Part shown: positions 34,974-41,731 of the stretch, one piece after another
Numbering within the stretch: the first letter of the stretch is position 1
Layout of the letters: every line of letters begins with the position of its first letter
Assembly (NCBI RefSeq): GCF_022429565.1
Contig: NZ_CP092487.1
Span: 2,808,001 to 2,872,000 of the forward strand
Reading direction: 5' to 3'
Source of the DNA: Lutibacter sp. A64
Lineage (GTDB): Bacteria; Bacteroidota; Bacteroidia; Flavobacteriales; Flavobacteriaceae
DNA length: 64,000 nt
The notes under the pieces: model-generated
The model's input: the letters and a program-made list of their open reading frames with translations, nothing else
Databases searched by the model: none
Told to the model about the DNA's origin: nothing
Position numbers and translations under genes: made by a program

Positions 34974-35054
34974 AAAAAAAGGAAAGCAATAAAAACTAAT
35001 TTTTGTTATATGTCTGTTTTTCAGACTTTTAGTTTTCTCTTGTTTTCCTTTTTT
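34974..35054. other. Nested imperfect inverted repeat between integrase and tRNA-Leu
   Basis: Three stacked arms face each other: AAAAAAAGGAAA (34974-34985) with TTTTCCTTTTTT (35043-35054), AAAACTAA (34992-34999) with TTAGTTTT (35029-35036), and GTCTG (35012-35016) with CAGAC (35022-35026). On the minus strand the structure ends in T-rich sequence. It may end tRNA-Leu transcription in place of the displaced native terminator, or control integrase expression. Confidence 0.5.
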
Positions 35055-35063
35055 AGTGTATAT

Positions 35064-35078
35064 AGTACCTCGAGTGGG
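35064..35078. repeat. Attachment site within the 3' end of tRNA-Leu
   Basis: AGTACCTCGAGTGGG, identical to 18476-18490. On the minus strand it supplies the 3' acceptor and the end of the T-arm of tRNA-Leu, so integration keeps the tRNA whole. Confidence 0.88.
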
Positions 35079-35147
35079 AATCGAACCCACACTCCCGAAA
35101 GAACTGGATTTTGAATCCAGCGCGTCTACCAGTTCCGCCATCGAGGC
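35066..35147 (-). tRNA. tRNA-Leu (CAA anticodon)
   Basis: Minus-strand sequence begins GCCTCGATGGCGGAACTGG. It folds into a 7-bp acceptor stem (GCCTCGA with TCGAGGT, G1-U72 wobble), D-arm, anticodon stem CTGGA/TCCAG with loop TTCAAAA (anticodon CAA), a long variable arm (TTCTTTCGGGAGT) as in class II tRNAs, T-arm GTGGG-TTCGATT-CCCAC and discriminator A. CCA is not encoded. Its 3' end is the integration site of the 16.6-kb element. Confidence 0.95.
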
Positions 35148-35209
35148 TTTTTAAATGCGTGTGCAAATTTATAATTTTTTTTTATCAAAACCTTAAAAAA
35201 ATCGCGAAG

Positions 35210-35243
35210 TTGTTTAATAACTCTATAATTAATTTTAAATTTG
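35210..35243 (+). promoter_or_regulatory. Bacteroidota-type promoter of prs
   Basis: A TTG at 35210-35212 and TAAATTTG at 35236-35243 (TAnnTTTG consensus), 23 nt apart. The prs start codon is 30 nt downstream. Confidence 0.6.
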
Positions 35244-35273
35244 CGGCTCAACAAACAACAACACAACTTAAAA

Positions 35274-36215
35274 ATGGGAAACAGTCAACTAGCACCAAAA
35301 ATATTTGCATGCAGACAAAGTCAAGTTTTAGCACAAAATATTGCCGATTCTTACGGACTAGAACTTGGAAATGTTAAAATTTCAGAATTTAGTGATGGTG
35401 AATTTCAGCCAGCATTAGTAGATTCCGTTAGAGGAAGGCGGATTTTTGTAGTAGGATCTACATTTCCAAATTCAGACAATTTAATGGAAATGCTTCTAAT
35501 CTTAGACGCAGCAAAAAGAGCTTCAGCTAGACATATTACTGCTGTTATTCCATATTTTGGTTGGGCAAGACAAGATAGAAAAGACCAGCCTCGTGTTGCA
35601 ATTGGAGCTAAGCTTGTAGCTAATTTACTACAAGCAGCAGGAGCAACAAGAATTATGACTATGGATTTACACGCTGATCAAATTCAAGGTTTTTTCGAAA
35701 AACCAGTAGATCATTTATATGCTTCAACCATATTTTTACCATACGTAAAAAGTCTTAACCTAGACAATATTACCATTGCATCTCCAGACATGGGAGGTTC
35801 AAAACGTGCATATGCATATTCTAAATATCTAGAAAGTGAAGTAGTAATTTGCTACAAACAACGCCTAAAAGCAAATGTAATAGATACTATGGAGCTTATT
35901 GGTGAAGTAAAAGATAGAAACGTTATTTTAGTTGATGATATGATTGATACCGGAGGAACCCTTGCCAAAGCTGCTGATTTAATGATGGAAAAAGGAGCTT
36001 TAAGTGTTAGAGCAGTTTGTACACATCCGATTTTATCGGGTAATGCTTATGAAAAAATTGAAAACTCTAAACTTTTAGAATTAATTGTTTCTGATACAAT
36101 TCCTTTAAAAAGAGAGAGTTCTAAAATAAAAGTTGTATCTTGCGCGCCTTTGTTCGCAGGTGTAATGCATAAAGTACAAGAAAACACCTCTATAAGCGGG
36201 CAATTTTTAATGTAA
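35274..36215 (+). CDS. prs: Ribose-phosphate pyrophosphokinase (PRPP synthetase)
   Basis: 313 residues from the ATG at 35274 (MGNSQLAPKIFACRQSQ), the start that fits the family and the promoter at 35236; an earlier in-frame ATG at 35241 lies within the promoter box. Motifs: ATP-binding region WARQDRKDQPR, the catalytic MDLHADQIQGFF and the PRPP loop VILVDDMIDTGGTLAKAA. It makes PRPP from ribose 5-phosphate and ATP for nucleotide, histidine and tryptophan synthesis. rplY follows after 19 nt and is probably co-transcribed, as in many flavobacteria. Confidence 0.96.
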   Translation: MGNSQLAPKIFACRQSQVLAQNIADSYGLELGNVKISEFSDGEFQPALVDSVRGRRIFVVGSTFPNSDNLMEMLLILDAAKRASARHITAVIPYFGWARQDRKDQPRVAIGAKLVANLLQAAGATRIMTMDLHADQIQGFFEKPVDHLYASTIFLPYVKSLNLDNITIASPDMGGSKRAYAYSKYLESEVVICYKQRLKANVIDTMELIGEVKDRNVILVDDMIDTGGTLAKAADLMMEKGALSVRAVCTHPILSGNAYEKIENSKLLELIVSDTIPLKRESSKIKVVSCAPLFAGVMHKVQENTSISGQFLM

Positions 36216-36234
36216 TTAATTAATATTTAAATAA

Positions 36235-36858
36235 ATGAAATCAATAACAATCTCAGGATCTAAAAGAGAAAGCGTAGGTAAAGTAGCTACTAAAGCCTTA
36301 CGTAATGCTGGAAAGGTTCCTTGCGTAATATACGGAGGGGATAAACCATTACACTTTTCAGCTGACGAAGTATCGTTCAAAAACTTAGTGTACACGGCTA
36401 ACGTATATACTGCAATGATTGAATTGGATGGAACTAGTTACCATGCAATTTTACAAGATATTCAATTTCACCCTGTAACAGACAAAATTTTACACGTAGA
36501 CTTTTACCAATTATTTGATGATAAATTGGTAACAATGAATATTCCTGTAAGATTAGTAGGAACTTCTCCTGGTGTAATTAGTGGTGGTTCTTTACGTTTT
36601 GCAATGCGTAAATTAAGTGTAAGAGCTTTACCAGCTAATTTACCAGACTTTATTAATGCTGATATTTCTAAATTAAAAATTGGTCAAAAATTAATTGTTT
36701 CTGAATTAACAAATGATGAATATTCAATTTTACACCCAGAAAATACAGTAGTTGTTCAAGTTAGAACTGCACGAAGTGCTGTAATGCCTGAAGACGAAGA
36801 TGAAGATGAAGACGCTGAAGGTGAAGATGGAGCAACTGAAGAAGCTGCTGAAGAATAA
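36235..36858 (+). CDS. rplY: 50S ribosomal protein L25/general stress protein Ctc
   Basis: 207 residues: an L25 5S rRNA-binding domain (about 1-95, with [21 protein letters not shown]) and the C-terminal TL5/Ctc beta domain (about 100-185), ending in a very acidic tail ([14 protein letters not shown]). Two-domain L25 is usual in this phylum. Placed between prs and pth, the standard arrangement. A strong terminator follows 24 nt after the stop. Confidence 0.95.
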   Translation: MKSITISGSKRESVGKVATKALRNAGKVPCVIYGGDKPLHFSADEVSFKNLVYTANVYTAMIELDGTSYHAILQDIQFHPVTDKILHVDFYQLFDDKLVTMNIPVRLVGTSPGVISGGSLRFAMRKLSVRALPANLPDFINADISKLKIGQKLIVSELTNDEYSILHPENTVVVQVRTARSAVMPEDEDEDEDAEGEDGATEEAAEE

Positions 36859-36882
36859 ACTAATTATTTTAGTGAATAATAT

Positions 36883-36913
36883 AAAAGCGTTGCATTTGCA
36901 ACGCTTTTTCTTT
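36883..36913 (+). terminator. Rho-independent terminator of prs-rplY
   Basis: Perfect 12-bp stem, AAAAGCGTTGCA (36883-36894) and TGCAACGCTTTT (36897-36908), followed by TCTTTTT. Confidence 0.85.
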
Positions 36914-36995
36914 TTATTACATTTGTTTTATGAAAATTTTAAAACAACTAAAATTACTTTTCATATCAAAAAAAGAAAAATCTACAGAAAATCTT

Positions 36996-37562
36996 ATGAA
37001 AAAATTCTTAATTGTTGGCCTAGGAAATATTGGTGCTAAATACGATGAAACTCGCCATAATATTGGATTTAAAATTTTAGATGCGTTAGCATTATCTGAA
37101 AAAATTACTTTTGAAAGTCAGAAATTAGGTGCTATTGCTACATTTAGATTTAAAGGAAGAACATTTATTTTATTAAAGCCATCTACCTATATGAATTTGA
37201 GTGGAAAAGCAGTAAAATATTGGATGACAAAAGAAAATATTCCTTTAGAAAATTTACTGGTTATTTGCGATGATTTAAATATAGATTTTGGTGTAATTCG
37301 CGTAAAAGGAAAAGGAAGTGATGGTGGTCATAACGGACTAAAAGATATAAATAAAGTACTACAAACCCAACAATATCCACGTTTTAGATTTGGTGTTGGT
37401 GATGCATTTTCTAAAGGTAGACAAATAGACTATGTTTTAGGTACTTGGAATAAAGACGAAGACAAACAACTTCCAGAACGCATAGCTAAATCTTGCGATT
37501 TAATTAAGTCTTTTGGAACTGCTGGCCTAAACAATACAATGAATACTTTTAACGGTAAATAA
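36996..37562 (+). CDS. pth: Peptidyl-tRNA hydrolase
   Basis: 188 residues from the ATG at 36996 (MKKFLIVGLGNIGAKYDETRHNIGF), the family's usual start. Catalytic H and N in TRHNIGF, LLKPSTYMNLSGKAV, and the conserved DDLNIDFG and GSDGGHNGLKDI. It recycles peptidyl-tRNAs released from ribosomes. A further in-frame ATG at 36930 would add 22 basic residues; flavobacterial entries with such an extension exist as I recall, but a TACATTTG promoter box at 36918-36925 leaves no leader for it. Preceded by the rplY terminator. Confidence 0.92.
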   Translation: MKKFLIVGLGNIGAKYDETRHNIGFKILDALALSEKITFESQKLGAIATFRFKGRTFILLKPSTYMNLSGKAVKYWMTKENIPLENLLVICDDLNIDFGVIRVKGKGSDGGHNGLKDINKVLQTQQYPRFRFGVGDAFSKGRQIDYVLGTWNKDEDKQLPERIAKSCDLIKSFGTAGLNNTMNTFNGK

Positions 37563-37610
37563 ACAATATATTTCTCTTTATTAAGAGAATTACCTCGTAT
37601 TACAAGTTAT

Positions 37611-38066
37611 TTAAAGCGCATTATCACTCGCAAACCATTCTGCGTGAGAACTACCTGTTTCTTGCAGTTTTAATGAGTGTAAACAAATAGTTTCTGGCAA
37701 TCTATTTTTTATTTTTTCAGCAAAATCAATTAACATCATTTCACTTGTTGGTTGATAATCTACTAAAATAACATCGTGTCCTCTTTTTTCAAGTTCATTA
37801 GCTAATTCTACGTGCGGTGTGTTTTTATTAAAAACAGTAGCATGGTCAAATTTATCAACAATTTCAGAAAGTACTATTTTTTTTAAATCACCAAAATCAA
37901 TCACCATTCCAAATTTTACGTTTGAAGCATCACTAATTGGCGTGCCAATAACTGTTACAGATAATTTATAACTATGTCCGTGTACATTTTTACATTTTCC
38001 ATCGTAACCATACAAAGCGTGTCCAGTTTCAAAATCGAAATGTTTTGTAATTCTAATTTTACTCAT
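37611..38066 (-). CDS. queD: 6-carboxytetrahydropterin synthase / 6-pyruvoyl-tetrahydropterin synthase family
   Basis: 151 residues. Zinc ligands: the histidine of FETGHALYG and the HGH of KNVHGHSYKL. Catalytic cysteine in YDGKCKNVHGH and the FDHATVFN segment, plus a C-terminal glutamate (LQETGSSHAEWF). QueD acts in queuosine synthesis. Family members differ in substrate, and no other que gene is present here, so the symbol is by similarity. It is the last gene of the minus-strand run that begins with the AddB-like gene. Confidence 0.85.
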   Translation of the reverse strand: MSKIRITKHFDFETGHALYGYDGKCKNVHGHSYKLSVTVIGTPISDASNVKFGMVIDFGDLKKIVLSEIVDKFDHATVFNKNTPHVELANELEKRGHDVILVDYQPTSEMMLIDFAEKIKNRLPETICLHSLKLQETGSSHAEWFASDNAL

Positions 38067-38081
38067 TATTATACTCCTAAA

Positions 38082-38267
38082 TTAATCGTTTAAATCTTTT
38101 CTGTTTTTTGCTTTGTAATACACAAAATATGCCAATGCAACAAGTACTACAAAAGGTAAATAAGTACCTATAACTACACCTATTTCATAACTACCATCTG
38201 GTGCATTCTTTATTTTTCCCTCAATATCAACTTGTTGAATTAAAAAAAGTAGGGTTGCCAATTTCAT
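38082..38267 (-). CDS. Small single-pass membrane protein, 61 aa
   Basis: N-terminal short hydrophobic stretch (LATLLFLIQQV), an exposed loop, and one membrane segment (about 33-50, YLPFVVLVALAYFVYY) with a basic tail KAKNRKDLND. Its start overlaps the stop of the enoyl-CoA hydratase gene by 1 nt, and it is 15 nt before queD, so it is translated as part of the operon. Function unknown; the tight packing argues that it is real. Confidence 0.7.
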   Translation of the reverse strand: MKLATLLFLIQQVDIEGKIKNAPDGSYEIGVVIGTYLPFVVLVALAYFVYYKAKNRKDLND

Positions 38268-39031
38268 TATTTTTTAAATTTTTGAAGTGCTTTTTTAGTA
38301 AAATCTGAAAGCACCAACTTACCACTTATTTCGGCACGTTTATCTAATAAAGCATCCCAGTTTTGGGTGCCTTTCCACAATACTTTTTTCATTTCTTTTA
38401 AGGCATCTGGATTGTAAGAGGCCATTTTTAACGCTAAATATTCAACTTCTGTATCTAATTCAGAAATGGTTTCAAACACTCTTGCATACAAGCCTTTTGC
38501 TTTAGCCCAATAGGCATTTTTCCAACTTGTAGCATCTATTGTTAATTCGCTTAATGCTGCTACCCCAATTTTACGTTCTACGGCTGGGGCAATTACAAAC
38601 GGACCAATACCAATTGTTAATTCAGATAATTTAATAGCCGCTTGTTCTGTTGCCAAACAATAATCACATGCTGCAGCTAAACCAACACCACCTCCAACAA
38701 CTTTGCCTTGTATACGTCCAATTATTAATTTAGAACATTTTCTCATAGCATTTAGCACATTTGCAAATCCTAAAAAAAATTGTTTTCCTTCTTCAAAATT
38801 AGTGATTGCCACCAATTCATCAAATGAAGCTCCTGCACAAAAAGCTTTTTCTTTTTCGCTTTTTAAAATAATTACATGTACATCTTTATTAACACTTAAG
38901 TCATTAAAAGCTTTAGCTAAACGCTCTAATAATTCACTTGGAAATGAATTACTTGCTTCATGAAAAAATTCTATTGTTGCAATATTATTTTGAATATGTG
39001 TGTATAAACTTCCATTACTCATAGTATGCAA
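38267..39031 (-). CDS. Enoyl-CoA hydratase/isomerase family protein
   Basis: 254 residues, usual for crotonases. Oxyanion-hole segments EKAFCAGASFDEL and GRIQGKVVGGGVGLAAACDYCLA are intact. The two catalytic glutamates of classic hydratases are not clearly both present (SELTIGIGPFV replaces the usual PEV/PEL-x-LG), so an isomerase or other crotonase reaction is possible. An internal ATG at codon 4 (MSNGSLY) may be the start. Overlaps the small membrane-protein gene by 1 nt; 2 nt after the MATE gene. Confidence 0.85.
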   Translation of the reverse strand: MHTMSNGSLYTHIQNNIATIEFFHEASNSFPSELLERLAKAFNDLSVNKDVHVIILKSEKEKAFCAGASFDELVAITNFEEGKQFFLGFANVLNAMRKCSKLIIGRIQGKVVGGGVGLAAACDYCLATEQAAIKLSELTIGIGPFVIAPAVERKIGVAALSELTIDATSWKNAYWAKAKGLYARVFETISELDTEVEYLALKMASYNPDALKEMKKVLWKGTQNWDALLDKRAEISGKLVLSDFTKKALQKFKK

Positions 39032-39033
39032 AG

Positions 39034-40368
39034 TTACGTGTTTTTATATAAATATTTGCGCCTAAATTTAACAACTAAAATACCAGACCTTAACAGCATC
39101 CAAACTGTAAAAGCGATCCAAATGGCATAAAGTTTTAAATCAAAAAAATCTCCTATTAATAAAGTTGGTACAAACCCTAAAAAAGTTGCCACTAAAAGTA
39201 AATTTCTAAGTATTACAGCCTCGGCCAACCCTTTAAATATACCATCAAAAACAAAAGCAACAGCATTAATGGGTTGCATTAAGAGCACTATCCAAAAAAT
39301 GTTATAAAATGCATCTAACACTTCTTGTTCTTTAGAAAATACAATTCCAATTTGTGTATAGAATATACTACAAAAAGCGGTTAATATTAATGCTACTATT
39401 ATTGAATATTTGCTTAGTCTACCGCTTAATTCCCATAATTTAGGATAGTTTTTTTCACCTAACAATTTTCCAGAAACTATATTACCAACACTTGCATATC
39501 CATCAATAAAAAAAGCAAAAAATAGCCAAATTTGAAACGCAATAGTTTGGGCTGCTATATATTGATTTCCATATTTTGTAGCATATGAGTTTGCTAAATA
39601 CAAAGCAACATTTAAAGCAACAGCTCTAATTATTAAGTTAAAACTGATGGAAAGTAAATTCTTAATTTCTTTATTAAATGGAAATTTTAATTTATAACTA
39701 AATGGTGTCTTTTTTAATAATAAAATAATAGCTAATAACGCCATAACAGCTTGTGCAATTACACTTGCCCAGGCAGCCCCTACTACATTCATTGGCTCAA
39801 TAAAACCTTCAACACCATAAACTAAAATAATATCTAAAACAACATTTAAAACTGCTCCAATTATACTTATTATCATTGGCCAAAAAGTATTCTGTAAGCC
39901 TCTAAAAACACCAAAAGCTGAAAATACAAAAAGTGTAAGAGGAAAACCTATTGCTCTTATTTTATAATAATCTACTGCATAATTCAAAATTAAACCTTCT
40001 GCATTATACATTTGAAAAATTTGATTAACAAAAAATAGAGTAACAATGTAAATAACAATACTTAAACTTAAATTTATAGCTATAATTTGAGCGGGTAATG
40101 TTGTAATTTCATCTAATTTTTTGGCTCCTAAATATTTACTTACAATGGCTGAAATTGCCGATCTGGTTTGTGCTAAAATCCAAACTAATGCAGAAATAAA
40201 TGAGCCTGCAATACCAACTGCTGCCAATGCTTCTGTTGGATTTAAATTAATGTTTCCTACAATTGCCGTATCTGTTATAGATAATAGCGGTTCTGCAATT
40301 CCGGATATTATGGCTGGAATTGCTAATTTATTAATACCCTTAAAGGTAATGTTAGATTCTTTGTACAT
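39034..40368 (-). CDS. MATE-family efflux transporter
   Basis: 444 residues, about 12 membrane segments in two related halves. Typical features: N-terminal LAIPAIISGIAEPLLSITDTAIVGN, the LGAKKLDEI loop and, in the second half, DGYASVGNIVSGKLLGEK. This matches the DinF-like MATE branch, sodium- or proton-driven export of drugs or metabolites at the inner membrane. Overlaps the GNAT gene by 17 nt and precedes the crotonase gene by 2 nt. Confidence 0.9.
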   Translation of the reverse strand: MYKESNITFKGINKLAIPAIISGIAEPLLSITDTAIVGNINLNPTEALAAVGIAGSFISALVWILAQTRSAISAIVSKYLGAKKLDEITTLPAQIIAINLSLSIVIYIVTLFFVNQIFQMYNAEGLILNYAVDYYKIRAIGFPLTLFVFSAFGVFRGLQNTFWPMIISIIGAVLNVVLDIILVYGVEGFIEPMNVVGAAWASVIAQAVMALLAIILLLKKTPFSYKLKFPFNKEIKNLLSISFNLIIRAVALNVALYLANSYATKYGNQYIAAQTIAFQIWLFFAFFIDGYASVGNIVSGKLLGEKNYPKLWELSGRLSKYSIIVALILTAFCSIFYTQIGIVFSKEQEVLDAFYNIFWIVLLMQPINAVAFVFDGIFKGLAEAVILRNLLLVATFLGFVPTLLIGDFFDLKLYAIWIAFTVWMLLRSGILVVKFRRKYLYKNT

Positions 40369-40870
40369 TTAAAATTTTCTCGTAACAATAAAATGGAAAT
40401 TCACTCTGATTTGGAAAATAAATTTCCTCTAATTTAATATACCCTTGTTTTTTATAAAATTTTTGATTTCTAGTGTTTTGACTAAATGTATCTAATCTAA
40501 TTGAATGAAACCCTTTTTTTAAAGCATAATCTTCGGAAAAACGCATTAATTTTTGCGCATAGCCTTTACCTTGAAATTTTGGATCTACAGCTAAGCGATG
40601 TACATACAAATTATGCTTATTTTTTGTTAACCACTTTACTGATTTATATTCTATATCTTCAATTTTAGTAAGCACAATTATACCTATAATTATATTATTA
40701 TCTGTTAACTTCCACAGCTGTTGAAGTTCAATATCGCGGTATAAAGCATCTTTTGAAGGATAGGCTTCATTCCATTGAAAAATGCCGTTTTTAATCATTG
40801 TAGCTGCACAGTTTTTTGTAATGAAATAACAAGCTTCTAAATCGTTTTGTATAGCTTTTTCAATATGCAT
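40352..40870 (-). CDS. GNAT-family N-acetyltransferase
   Basis: 172 residues. Acetyl-CoA-binding motif VHRLAVDPKFQGKGYAQKLMRF, followed by SIRLDTFSQNTRNQKFYKKQGY, the standard GNAT core. Acts on an unknown amine substrate in the cytoplasm. Overlaps the MATE gene by 17 nt and the hydrolase gene by 1 nt, so it belongs to the operon. Confidence 0.88.
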   Translation of the reverse strand: MHIEKAIQNDLEACYFITKNCAATMIKNGIFQWNEAYPSKDALYRDIELQQLWKLTDNNIIIGIIVLTKIEDIEYKSVKWLTKNKHNLYVHRLAVDPKFQGKGYAQKLMRFSEDYALKKGFHSIRLDTFSQNTRNQKFYKKQGYIKLEEIYFPNQSEFPFYCYEKILNVQRI

Positions 40871-41721
40871 TATTTTGTTAAAATAAATTCTATACTTTTT
40901 GCTACAACCTCAGCTAAATGTGTTGGCATTTTAGGTGCCGTATAAGGTTCTGAACAACCTAACGGATGGTTCATTTCATCAATCATAAAAAGTATGCTTT
41001 TCGGATTCCAACTATGTAAATTTTCAGCTTCAATAGGTGGAACAACTTCATCTTTTTTACCCTGAATAATTAAATGCGGAATGATTAATTTTTGAACAGC
41101 ATTTTTTATTGTTAAACGCGCTTCATTTTCTTTAAAGCTTGTATAAAACTGAAAATAATGTGGCATTTGTTGCTTTGTTCTGGAGTTTTCAATATAAGAA
41201 ACGCCTTCTTTTTCCCAGTGCTGAAGAATTTTTTCATCTTTAGGAAAACGCATTCCAAAATCGGAAACTCCTGCCCAAGAAATTAGTTTAGAAACTCTAT
41301 TATTTTCTGAAGCTTTTAGAGTTACTATACCTCCACCTCTAGAATGTCCAATTAACGTAATATTGTTTGGGTCAATCTCTTCTTTATAATAAGGATTTGT
41401 TACAATCCAATTTATTATATCTTCTAAATCGTCTAATTCGGTAATAAAATTATTGTGCCCAAAGGCTTCTAAATCTGGAAAATTAATTGGATTTTCTACA
41501 GTACCACCATTATGTGAAAAATTGAACTTCAGAAAGAATAAATTAGCATTTACAAATTCAGGAGCTGCTAAATTCCAGCCCCCCCAATCTTTAAAACCTT
41601 TATAGCCGTGGCAAAAAATTACAATTGGTTTTTTTATGTTATCTTTTTTGTAAAATACATCTGTTAAAATTGGTTTATTATGTTGTGTACTTTTAACTTG
41701 TATATTTGTTTTTGTAATCAT
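40870..41721 (-). CDS. Alpha/beta hydrolase (prolyl oligopeptidase/dienelactone-like)
   Basis: 283 residues, single alpha/beta hydrolase domain without signal. Nucleophile elbow GHSRGGG (serine near residue 127), HGYKGFKDWGGWN oxyanion-hole segment, the acid in IQGKKDEVVP and the catalytic histidine in MNHPLG. Esterase or peptidase; the substrate is unknown. 10 nt downstream of the AddB-like gene and 1-nt overlap with the GNAT gene. Confidence 0.85.
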   Translation of the reverse strand: MITKTNIQVKSTQHNKPILTDVFYKKDNIKKPIVIFCHGYKGFKDWGGWNLAAPEFVNANLFFLKFNFSHNGGTVENPINFPDLEAFGHNNFITELDDLEDIINWIVTNPYYKEEIDPNNITLIGHSRGGGIVTLKASENNRVSKLISWAGVSDFGMRFPKDEKILQHWEKEGVSYIENSRTKQQMPHYFQFYTSFKENEARLTIKNAVQKLIIPHLIIQGKKDEVVPPIEAENLHSWNPKSILFMIDEMNHPLGCSEPYTAPKMPTHLAEVVAKSIEFILTK

Positions 41722-41731
41722 TTTGTATGTT

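Larger units (their letters stand above)
18476..35078. mobile_element. 16.6-kb tRNA-Leu-integrated element carrying restriction and defence-like cargo
   Basis: A 15-bp direct repeat, AGTACCTCGAGTGGG, is found at 18476-18490 and 35064-35078; the second copy is the 3' end of tRNA-Leu. A tyrosine integrase gene lies next to the tRNA end, and both ends carry paired TTAGTACCA arm-type repeats. Backbone genes: integrase, 338-aa unknown, excisionase-like HTH, 114-aa unknown, P-loop helicase. Cargo: a PD-(D/E)XK three-gene unit, a type I R-M operon with extra nucleases, and an Abi_2 protein. No conjugation genes, relaxase, phage structural genes or transposase are visible, so it is an integrative element that is probably mobilised in trans. 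Almost all genes are on the minus strand. Confidence 0.88.

Noticed and set aside
18476-35078. Element as a prophage or satellite phage
   Set aside because: No capsid, terminase, tail or lysis genes are visible; only integrase, HTH and helicase are shared with satellites, which is not enough.
34911-35141. A 76-codon minus-strand frame over the tRNA-Leu region
   Set aside because: It is the translated tRNA-Leu plus the non-coding gap; it has no homology-like features and overlaps a certain RNA gene.
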